From CAYRFE01 sp964423645 [NCBI: uncultured bacterium] (GTDB taxonomy: Bacteria; Macinerneyibacteriota; Macinerneyibacteria; Macinerneyibacteriales), in contig CAYRFE010000056.1 of assembly GCA_964423645.1 (NCBI GenBank), positions 1 to 9,851 of the forward strand: a stretch of 9,851 nucleotides of DNA, written 5' to 3'. Positions 1 to 4,857 of the stretch are shown here, one piece after another; position 1 is the stretch's first letter; each line of letters starts with the position of its first letter. Both the position numbers and the translations under genes were made by a program. The notes below the pieces were generated by a model. It was not told where the DNA came from. It saw only the letters and a list, made by a program, of their open reading frames with translations, and did not search any database.

Positions 1-24
1 TTAAAAAATCAGCGTGAAGCAATT
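1..24 (+). repeat. 24-bp direct repeat, copy 1 (partner 263-286)
   Basis: Bases 1-24 match 263-286 at 22 of 24 positions, differing at positions 10 and 12 of the unit. The shared core is CGTGAAGCAATT after an A-rich lead. The repeat may extend to the left of the window. It has no coding potential of its own. Confidence 0.75.
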
Positions 25-29
25 TGTAG

Positions 30-54
30 GGGCGGATTCAATATCCGCCCTTTT
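30..54 (+). terminator. Hairpin with short T tail, possible terminator
   Basis: GGGCGGAT (30-37) pairs perfectly with ATCCGCCC (43-50) around a 5-base loop, and four T follow (51-54). It could terminate a gene lying to the left of the window. The T tract is short and the hairpin resembles the other small palindromes of this region, so it may just be another intergenic repeat. Confidence 0.4.
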
Positions 55-72
55 CCTATGAACATGTATTTA

Positions 73-133
73 TTTACAGCCTTGACTTTTTTGTTACTTT
101 TTGTGGCAAAACAAAAAGTAAGGCAGGAGTTTT
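73..133 (+). repeat. Direct repeat with internal palindrome, copy 1 (partner 375-434)
   Basis: Bases 73-133 recur at 375-434 with only a few changes, mainly in the loop and near the right end. Inside lies a perfect 11-bp stem, TTACTTTTTGT (94-104) with ACAAAAAGTAA (111-121), around a 6-base loop. A more decayed copy of its right half is at 9771-9800. The unit is an intergenic palindromic repeat with no sign of a coded protein. Confidence 0.85.
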
Positions 134-178
134 GAAGTTGTGCCATCCCCAAACCCCTTCCGTTGGATTCGGAAGGGG
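128..178 (+). repeat. 51-bp repeat identical to 9801-9851
   Basis: All 51 bases are identical to the last 51 bases of the window, so the true repeat may run past the right edge. It contains a 9-bp stem, CCCCTTCCG (154-162) with CGGAAGGGG (170-178), around a 7-base loop. A diverged relative starts near 2789, after the peptidase gene. Exact identity over about 9.7 kb suggests recent spread or gene conversion of a multicopy element. Confidence 0.9.
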
Positions 179-194
179 CTTCGAAATTTGAATA

Positions 195-213
195 GCGGGG
201 ACTTCGTCCCCGC
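195..213. repeat. Perfect 8-bp hairpin with TTC loop
   Basis: GCGGGGAC (195-202) pairs with GTCCCCGC (206-213) around the three-base loop TTC. There is no T tract on either strand next to it, so a terminator role is doubtful. It lies directly after the 128-178 repeat and may be part of the same composite element. Confidence 0.65.
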
Positions 214-262
214 GCCCCTTAACAATAAAAGCGGCATGCAACCAATATTCCAAAACACGGCC

Positions 263-286
263 TTAAAAAATTATCGTGAAGCAATT
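263..286 (+). repeat. 24-bp direct repeat, copy 2 (partner 1-24)
   Basis: Second copy of the unit at 1-24, with 22 of 24 bases shared. It is followed at 298-305 by another CGTGAAGC, the core of the same unit, just before the inverted repeat at 306-343. Confidence 0.75.
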
Positions 287-305
287 CAAGTGTTTTTTCG
301 TGAAG

Positions 306-343
306 CAGCGCATACTGTTTGAGCGTAGCGAGTTTATGCGCTG
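306..343. repeat. Inverted repeat with GAGCGTAGCGAG centre
   Basis: CAGCGCATA (306-314) pairs with TATGCGCTG (335-343), giving a 9-bp stem. The loop contains GAGCGTAGCGAG (321-332), itself a near-palindrome. I regard it as an intergenic repeat, not a terminator: the A-rich tail at 347-353 is not a T tract on the + strand. Confidence 0.65.
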
Positions 344-374
344 TAGAAAAAATACGCAGGATTGTAGATAATTT

Positions 375-434
375 TTTACAGCCTTGACTTTTTTGTTACT
401 TTTTGTGTCAAGACAAAAAGTAAGGCATGATTTT
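375..434 (+). repeat. Direct repeat with internal palindrome, copy 2 (partner 73-133)
   Basis: Near-identical copy of 73-133. Its 11-bp stem is kept exactly (396-406 with 413-423), while the loop changes from GGCAAA to GTCAAG. Stem conservation with loop drift suggests the fold matters for maintenance or spread of the element. Confidence 0.85.
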
Positions 435-446
435 CAATGAACATGA

Positions 447-466
447 GGACACAAAATCTTGTGTCC
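447..466. repeat. Perfect 8-bp hairpin, GGACACAA stem
   Basis: GGACACAA (447-454) pairs with TTGTGTCC (459-466) around the loop AATC. It is followed by CTAC, a tail shared in spirit with the hairpins at 30-50 and 503-521. It is a small intergenic palindrome of unknown role. Confidence 0.6.
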
Positions 467-502
467 CTACGATGCAATCACTTGGTGAGCATGGACTCTT
501 TG

Positions 503-521
503 GGGCGAGGCGACCTCGCCC
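503..521. repeat. Perfect 8-bp hairpin, GGGCGAGG stem
   Basis: GGGCGAGG (503-510) pairs with CCTCGCCC (514-521) around a CGA loop, followed by TTAC. It has the same design as the hairpins at 30-50 and 447-466: a short GC-rich stem, tiny loop and pyrimidine-rich right flank. The stem sequences differ, so the fold is shared, not the sequence. Confidence 0.6.
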
Positions 522-548
522 TTACATCATATATACGATGATTTCACC

Positions 549-572
549 ACCCCGTCGCTATGCGCCACCCCT
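549..572 (+). repeat. CCCCGTC...CCACCCCT repeat module, left copy
   Basis: ACCCCGTC (549-556) and GCCACCCCT (564-572) recur in the same order and at similar spacing at 9534-9561, just after the last gene. The segment between the two boxes differs. This short shared module marks both edges of the gene block. Confidence 0.5.
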
Positions 573-582
573 CCTGTCCTTT

Positions 583-632
583 AGTACAGTGTACTCAAGA
601 TGAGTGGTATATGTAATTTTCGTATCTATACT
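583..632 (+). promoter_or_regulatory. Possible promoter -10 and small palindrome before the first gene
   Basis: TATACT (627-632) resembles a -10 box, and the ribosome binding site of the gene at 658 lies about 15 bases downstream. No good -35 hexamer is found at 16-18 bases upstream. AGTAC-AGT-GTACT (583-595) is a perfect 5-bp inverted repeat that could be an operator half-site pair. Both calls are weak and rest on sequence resemblance only. Confidence 0.25.
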
Positions 633-657
633 CCATGTGCAAATAAGGAGGTGCTCT

Positions 658-840
658 ATGGAAGATTTCGTACAGATCTTCGGGTTAATAATCGGTGTTG
701 TCGTTGTGCTGGGTATCGTCGATCGCTTACTCAACAAATCGGATACCAAAAATGTGTGTTTAAAAATATCCGAGATCGAGAACAAGTTATCTGAGGTTAA
801 TGAAAAAATCGAAACCATTCAAAAAACCACCCGTAATTGA
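658..840 (+). CDS. Small membrane-anchored coiled-coil protein
   Basis: I do not recognise the family of this 60-residue protein. One hydrophobic segment spans about residues 5-25 and is followed by a short basic and polar stretch (DRLLNKSD). The second half has a clean heptad pattern (I37, I40, L44, V47, I51, I54), predicting a coiled coil that would oligomerise or bind a partner. The start is ATG 658, because TAAGGAGG lies just upstream; an earlier in-frame GTG at 604 has no ribosome binding site. It ends 13 bases before the exported oligoendopeptidase gene and is probably cotranscribed with it. Its N-terminus is probably outside or in the membrane and the coiled coil cytoplasmic, but topology cannot be fixed from sequence. 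The good ribosome binding site and heptads argue that it is real. Confidence 0.72.
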   Translation: MEDFVQIFGLIIGVVVVLGIVDRLLNKSDTKNVCLKISEIENKLSEVNEKIETIQKTTRN

Positions 841-853
841 AAGGACGACCATT

Positions 854-2761
854 ATGAAAAATGTTATGAACACGATCTGTGTACTTACGGCGCTTATCTT
901 CATGACCAGTACAGTAGCGCATGCCAAACCCTCAACGCGTAATCGCAATGAGATACCTGTCGAGTTTAAATGGGATTTACGTGATATGTATACTGATTGG
1001 TCTCAATGGGAAAAGGATTTGCTCACTTGGCAGGATCTTATGAATGAGTATGCGGCATTACATGGCACAATCGGAACCGGTCCTGACTTTTTATTGAAAG
1101 CATGTCTCTTATCGGAGCGCATCGGCATCCTGGAAACAAAAATCAACTATTACCCCGGGTTGATGCGAGCTGTTGACGGTACCGATCAATCGTTATTGAT
1201 ACGGTTGCAAAAATTCAGCAACCTTTACACACAGTATGCAGCGACCACTTCGTGGTTTACAACAGAATTTTTCGCAATACCGCGAGAAACCTTACATGAA
1301 TGGGTAGCACGCAACAAAGAACTGCAACGCTTCGCACATGAATTCGAAAGCCTCTATCGGGCTCGTCAGTATATTCTATCCGAAGAAAACGAAAAACTTC
1401 TCACGCTCTATTCTCCTGTTTTAAACAGCCCCGGGACAATCTACTCTCAACTTACGATGGCTGACAAAAAATATCCTGAGATCACGCTTTCAACGGGAGA
1501 GAAAAAAACACTCACAGACGGAACCTATGTTGCGATCATGAAAGATCCTGCCTCAAAAAGCGACGATCGTAAAAACACCTATTATGCGTTCAACATGATG
1601 TATAAAAACATGGAAAACACATTGGCGGCAATCTATGATTCGATCACGACACAGCACGTCGTCACCTGTAAAACACGCACCTACAACTCCGTATTGCATT
1701 TAATGTTGCATCGGAACAACATACCCGAATCTGTTTACGTGAATCTTGTGACTGCAACACGCGCACATACAAAAGAATTACACCGCTTTTTGATGTTGAA
1801 AAAAAATCTCGTGATGAAAAAATACAACATTTCGGAACTTATGCCATGGGATGCATCATTACCCGTTACCGAAAAAACAAAGGAATTTTCGTATGAGGAA
1901 GCCAAAAAGCATACTCTCGCCGCTTCTGCATTTTTCGGAAAAGACTATTATGATGCCATGAAACATGCATTAGAATCAGGATGGATCGATGTGTATGAAA
2001 ACACGGGAAAATACAACGGTGCAGGAACATTTAATGTTTATGGCGTCCATCCCTATGTCATGTTGAATTATAATGATACGCAAAACTATATGTTTACCCT
2101 CTGTCATGAAATGGGACATGCCTTACACAGTTTATACTCGATCAACAATCAGCCGTATTCTACGCATAACCCGACCATTTTTGTCGCTGAGGTCGCGTCA
2201 ACGATGAATGAACGAATTCTCTTGGATTATTTACTCGCTCACACACAGGATCATGACACTCGCCTTGCATTACTGAGTCAGGCGATCGCAAACTATACCA
2301 ATTTATTCTTTAATGCGACCATGATGGCTGAGTTCGAACTGCTCGTCAGCCGATTGGCTGAAAACGGACAACCCTTAAGCGCAGATGTTTTAACATCGGT
2401 CGCGCACGATCTTGAAACAGCATATTACGGTGACATTATGCACGAACCGAATGAGTTCCGCGGGATTTTCTGGACCAAAGTTAATCACTTTTTCACTCAA
2501 CCGTTTTATGTGTATCAATACGCAACAAGCTTTGCCGCATCGGCAAAACTATATAAAGATATGACAACCGGCTCAAAAAAAAGTCGTGATTTTGCCAAAG
2601 AACGCTATATGGAACTTATGAAATCAGGTTGTAACGATTACCCTATGGCACAACTTAAAAAAGCAGGGGTGGATATGAATGACCCCGACGTCGTACAGGC
2701 GGTCATTGATGATTTCCGAAAACTCGTGACATTGTTTGAAAAAGAGATCACCAAGATATGA
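854..2761 (+). CDS. pepF: Exported oligoendopeptidase F-like zinc peptidase (family M3)
   Basis: This 635-residue protein is a metallopeptidase that cuts short peptides. The zinc site is complete: H418-E419-x-x-H422, with E446 in FVAEVAST as the third ligand, followed by NE (452-453), the usual M3B arrangement. Tyrosine-rich FYVYQYATSF (551-560) matches the conserved C-terminal substrate-binding segment. The N-terminal half has typical PepF helices, including the YILSEENEKLL stretch. The start at ATG 854 is chosen because AAGGA (841-845) lies 8 bases before it. It also gives a clear signal peptide: basic start, hydrophobic residues 8-20, and AHA at 22-24 before KPST. An upstream in-frame ATG at 800 would overlap the previous gene and bury the signal. 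Most PepF proteins are cytoplasmic, so export, probably to the periplasm, is the odd feature. It is followed by a hairpin at 2797-2833. Confidence 0.93.
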   Translation: MKNVMNTICVLTALIFMTSTVAHAKPSTRNRNEIPVEFKWDLRDMYTDWSQWEKDLLTWQDLMNEYAALHGTIGTGPDFLLKACLLSERIGILETKINYYPGLMRAVDGTDQSLLIRLQKFSNLYTQYAATTSWFTTEFFAIPRETLHEWVARNKELQRFAHEFESLYRARQYILSEENEKLLTLYSPVLNSPGTIYSQLTMADKKYPEITLSTGEKKTLTDGTYVAIMKDPASKSDDRKNTYYAFNMMYKNMENTLAAIYDSITTQHVVTCKTRTYNSVLHLMLHRNNIPESVYVNLVTATRAHTKELHRFLMLKKNLVMKKYNISELMPWDASLPVTEKTKEFSYEEAKKHTLAASAFFGKDYYDAMKHALESGWIDVYENTGKYNGAGTFNVYGVHPYVMLNYNDTQNYMFTLCHEMGHALHSLYSINNQPYSTHNPTIFVAEVASTMNERILLDYLLAHTQDHDTRLALLSQAIANYTNLFFNATMMAEFELLVSRLAENGQPLSADVLTSVAHDLETAYYGDIMHEPNEFRGIFWTKVNHFFTQPFYVYQYATSFAASAKLYKDMTTGSKKSRDFAKERYMELMKSGCNDYPMAQLKKAGVDMNDPDVVQAVIDDFRKLVTLFEKEITKI

Positions 2762-2796
2762 TTGCGATCTGATACGGTGCAAATATAATGTGCCTT

Positions 2797-2833
2797 CCCA
2801 ACCCCCTTCCGATTTTTACGTGAGGGGGTTGGG
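2797..2833 (+). terminator. GC-rich hairpin after the peptidase gene
   Basis: CCCAACCCCCT (2797-2807) pairs perfectly over 11 bp with AGGGGGTTGGG (2823-2833) around a 15-base loop that contains a run of T. It lies 36 bases after the peptidase stop. No T tract follows, so intrinsic termination is uncertain, and it could instead protect the mRNA 3' end. Its left arm closely resembles the repeat at 128-178, so it probably derives from that family. Confidence 0.5.
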
Positions 2834-2953
2834 CTACCTTGTCAAACAGTATGTGATTCGCCTTCGTATCCGTTTTTCGAATTCGACGAAAACCCGGGCT
2901 GTTTTGAATTTCTCGGAGCTTTCAATTTATCACTCATAAACCGGTTTATTCCC

Positions 2954-2982
2954 TTGACAAAAATACGTCTTTCACCGATAAT
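2954..2982 (+). promoter_or_regulatory. Strong sigma-70-type promoter for the transporter gene
   Basis: A perfect TTGACA -35 box (2954-2959) and a GATAAT -10 box (2977-2982) are separated by 17 bases, the ideal spacing. Transcription would begin near 2990, giving a leader of about 70 bases before ATG 3063. It is the best promoter in the window and implies that the transporter is transcribed independently of the peptidase. Confidence 0.75.
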
Positions 2983-3062
2983 CGCCGCTCGGAATGAGCG
3001 TGAGTGAATACAGTTCGTTTTGGAGAGTTTACTATCACACATTTATGTAAGGAGTGTTACAC

Positions 3063-3653
3063 ATGCAAGACATGCAAACCATCAAAATTGCTGATACAAC
3101 AGCAAACCCCGCGCCATTAGGGTTACTCGGATTCGGAATGACCACGATTCTTCTCAATCTTGCGAATGCAGGCATAATGCCGCTCAACAGTATGATCATG
3201 GCCATGGGTATTTTTGTGGGCGGTATGGCACAAGTCATTGTCGGCATCATGGAATGGAAAAAAAATAATACATTCGGTACTGCCGCGTTCACCGGTTACG
3301 GGTTTTTTTGGATCACGCTTGTCGGGATTTGGACATTACCGAAAATGGGATTGGCAGAAGCGACAGATGCGCATGCAATGGGTTTCTTTCTCCTCTTATG
3401 GGGTATTTTTACTTTCGGTATGTTCGTCGGGACCTTGCGTTTGAACAAGGCATTGCAGTTTGTGTTTGGCTCTTTGGTGATTCTTTTTGCCCTCTTGATC
3501 ATTGCTGATTTCAGCGGCAATGCTCTCATAAAAAAAATCGCCGGCTACGAAGGACTTATCTGCGGACTCAGTGCAATGTATACCAGCATGGCTCAAATTT
3601 TGAATGATGTATACGGTACGACCGTCATGCCTATTTGGCCTGTCAAAAAATAA
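3063..3653 (+). CDS. satP: Acetate/succinate transporter, GPR1/FUN34/YaaH family
   Basis: This 196-residue inner-membrane protein belongs to the acetate uptake transporter family, which moves acetate and related carboxylates with protons. The family signature NPAPLGLLGFGMTT is at residues 15-28. EWKKNNTFGTAAFTGYGFFW (64-83) matches the conserved segment between helices two and three. Six hydrophobic helices fit about residues 18-38, 42-62, 74-92, 104-124, 131-150 and 160-180. The C-terminal GLSAMYTSMAQILND pattern is also typical, and length is normal for the family. ATG 3063 is chosen because TAAGGAG (3048-3054) lies 8 bases upstream; an alternative GTG at 3054 falls inside that site. It has its own promoter and terminator, so it is probably monocistronic. 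Acetate versus succinate preference cannot be read from sequence. Confidence 0.93.
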   Translation: MQDMQTIKIADTTANPAPLGLLGFGMTTILLNLANAGIMPLNSMIMAMGIFVGGMAQVIVGIMEWKKNNTFGTAAFTGYGFFWITLVGIWTLPKMGLAEATDAHAMGFFLLLWGIFTFGMFVGTLRLNKALQFVFGSLVILFALLIIADFSGNALIKKIAGYEGLICGLSAMYTSMAQILNDVYGTTVMPIWPVKK

Positions 3654-3680
3654 CGCTCCGATCAACCGATCATGCGAATG

Positions 3681-3708
3681 AAAAGCGGGATTTTTTCCCG
3701 CTTTTTTT
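3681..3708 (+). terminator. Rho-independent terminator after the transporter gene
   Basis: AAAAGCGGGA (3681-3690) pairs perfectly with TCCCGCTTTT (3696-3705) around a TTTTT loop, and the T run continues to 3708. It starts 27 bases after the stop codon. This textbook intrinsic terminator separates the transporter from the next operon. Confidence 0.92.
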
Positions 3709-3718
3709 AATATTCTTC

Positions 3719-3746
3719 TTGCATACAAATCGAAATACCGTACAAT
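3719..3746 (+). promoter_or_regulatory. Probable promoter of the lptD operon
   Basis: TTGCAT (3719-3724) and TACAAT (3741-3746) are separated by 16 bases. The -10 box matches five of six consensus bases, the -35 box only three. It sits just after the terminator and some 37 bases before ATG 3784, where a promoter for the four-gene operon is expected. Confidence 0.5.
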
Positions 3747-3783
3747 GAAGCACCTATATCGGATCAAACTGTGAAAGGATGCT

Positions 3784-4857
3784 ATGATCAGAACATTTGT
3801 TCCTCATTTTGGCAAAGAAGAGATCGGTGCCGTGGAAAAATTACTTTCATCGCCTGAGTTATTCGGTACCGCGGTAAAACGGTTTGAAGAAGAACTGGCA
3901 CGATATCAACACGTGCCCTGGATAGAGACCGTCGCCAATGCAACGCTCGGCTATATGATGATCCTTATGCACTGCGACCTCAAGCCCGGCGATGAGGTCA
4001 TTATTCCCGATTATACATTTATCTCGGCGGCAAATATCTTAGAACTCATGAATATCACACCCGTATTGGCGGATATATCTCTGGAGACCTATTGCCTGGA
4101 TGTCCATTCGGTTGAACAACATATTACACCCAAAACAAAAGCGGTCGTCTATGTGTCTTCGTTCGGCTACATCGCCGATTTTGAGGTGCTTGAATCATTA
4201 TGCAAAGAACGGGGGCTTCTGCTCATTCATGATGCGGCAAGTTCGTTCGGCACCGTCTATAAAGGCAGAACACTTGCTCAACTTGGTGATTACAGTATGT
4301 TCAGTTTTCAATATAAAAAAAATCTTTCTTCATTTGAAGGCGGTGCAATTACCGGCAAAGACGGGCACACGTTCTTTTCCGCGATAAAAAATCACGGCAA
4401 GATCAACGGCTTTGATATCCCCGGATCCAACTTTCGCTTAAGCGATATTCATGCCGTGATCGGAAGTGAACAGCTCAAAAAAATTGATGCACATATTGCC
4501 CGACGTCAAGAACTATTCCGTCTGTACGAAAAAGAACTCGCCGGACTGCGATCGGTCTATTTCCCGAAAGAACAAGCGGGCATCCATTATGCATATCAAG
4601 AGTTTGTCGCATTATGTGAGAAAAAAAATGAACTTGCTCTTTTTCTTAAAGAAAACGATATCGAGACCGTCGAGCCTGCAATGCTCATTCATAAGGCTCC
4701 GCATTTTTTGAATAAATACGCGTTACCCGATTCCGCATTTCCACAGGCGACCGCCATGCACGCGCGCGCGCTCGGCTTTCCGCTGTACCCCCAACTTCCC
4801 GATTCCGATGTCCGTATAATATGCGACAAAATTAAAGAGTTTTACCGATGCCGTTAA
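3784..4857 (+). CDS. DegT/DnrJ/EryC1/StrS-family PLP aminotransferase
   Basis: This 357-residue cytoplasmic enzyme is a fold-type I PLP enzyme of the kind that adds an amino group to nucleotide-linked keto sugars. FSFQYKKNLSSFEGGA (173-188) is the cofactor-lysine motif, with K179 as the likely Schiff-base lysine by its spacing to EGG. D150 in IHDAASSFG is the aspartate that contacts the PLP ring nitrogen. PGDEVIIPDYTFI (68-80), NFRLSDIHAVIG (216-227) and LGFPLYPQL (330-338) are further family landmarks. Two usual features are altered: the EDAAQ box reads HDAAS, and the GT-x-AL phosphate-binding segment reads ANATLGYM. ATG 3784 follows AAAGGAT at 3774-3780. It opens the operon and overlaps lptD by 10 bp. 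The substrate is unknown; a surface-sugar role is inferred from the neighbour. Some relatives act as regulators or dehydratases. Confidence 0.88.
   Translation: MIRTFVPHFGKEEIGAVEKLLSSPELFGTAVKRFEEELARYQHVPWIETVANATLGYMMILMHCDLKPGDEVIIPDYTFISAANILELMNITPVLADISLETYCLDVHSVEQHITPKTKAVVYVSSFGYIADFEVLESLCKERGLLLIHDAASSFGTVYKGRTLAQLGDYSMFSFQYKKNLSSFEGGAITGKDGHTFFSAIKNHGKINGFDIPGSNFRLSDIHAVIGSEQLKKIDAHIARRQELFRLYEKELAGLRSVYFPKEQAGIHYAYQEFVALCEKKNELALFLKENDIETVEPAMLIHKAPHFLNKYALPDSAFPQATAMHARALGFPLYPQLPDSDVRIICDKIKEFYRCR

Larger units (their letters stand above)
1..657. other. Gene-free repeat mosaic upstream of the first gene
   Basis: No credible protein-coding gene, tRNA or rRNA is visible here. 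The only sizeable open frame (140-322, 60 codons) runs through palindromic repeats and has no ribosome binding site. The stretch is built from short hairpins (30-50, 94-121, 154-178, 195-213, 306-343, 396-423, 447-466, 503-521) and two pairs of direct repeats (1-24 with 263-286; 73-133 with 375-434). Several hairpins are followed by a CCC-TTA/TAC-like tail. This is typical of high-copy intergenic repeat islands. Only the last 70 or so bases, before the gene at 658, look like ordinary upstream sequence. Confidence 0.8.
2762..3062. other. Intergenic spacer between peptidase and transporter genes
   Basis: This roughly 300-base spacer holds the hairpin at 2797-2833, an imperfect inverted repeat with core CGAATTCG (2872-2893), the promoter at 2954-2982, and a leader of about 70 bases before ATG 3063. 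The leader has a small CGCTC/GAGCG hairpin (2986-3000) close to the expected transcription start. A short open frame across 2736-2939 overlaps the peptidase end and the hairpin, lacks a ribosome binding site, and is not counted as a gene. Confidence 0.7.

Noticed and set aside
140-322. A 60-codon open frame in the left intergenic region
   Set aside because: It runs through three palindromic repeat units, has no ribosome binding site and gives no recognisable protein. Part of it recurs at the right edge of the window as a repeat.
1-434. CRISPR array suggested by repeated units
   Set aside because: The copies are only two per family, irregularly spaced, of different types, and no cas genes are present.
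604-657. GTG start extending the small membrane protein upstream
   Set aside because: No ribosome binding site lies before it, and the extension runs over the putative -10 box and the strong AAGGAGG site that serves ATG 658.
800-853. Longer N-terminus for the PepF-like protein starting at ATG 800
   Set aside because: It overlaps the end of the small gene, lacks a ribosome binding site, and would place 18 charged residues before a good signal peptide that starts at ATG 854.
2872-2893. tRNA T-arm-like TTCGA sequence
   Set aside because: It is the centre of an imperfect inverted repeat around CGAATTCG. No acceptor stem, anticodon arm or D arm can be built around it.
3054-3062. GTG 3054 as the start of the transporter
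   Set aside because: The codon overlaps the ribosome binding site itself, and ATG 3063 has ideal spacing.
3396-3767. Minus-strand open frame opposite the transporter and terminator
   Set aside because: It is antisense to a well-supported gene, crosses the terminator and has no recognisable domain or ribosome binding site.
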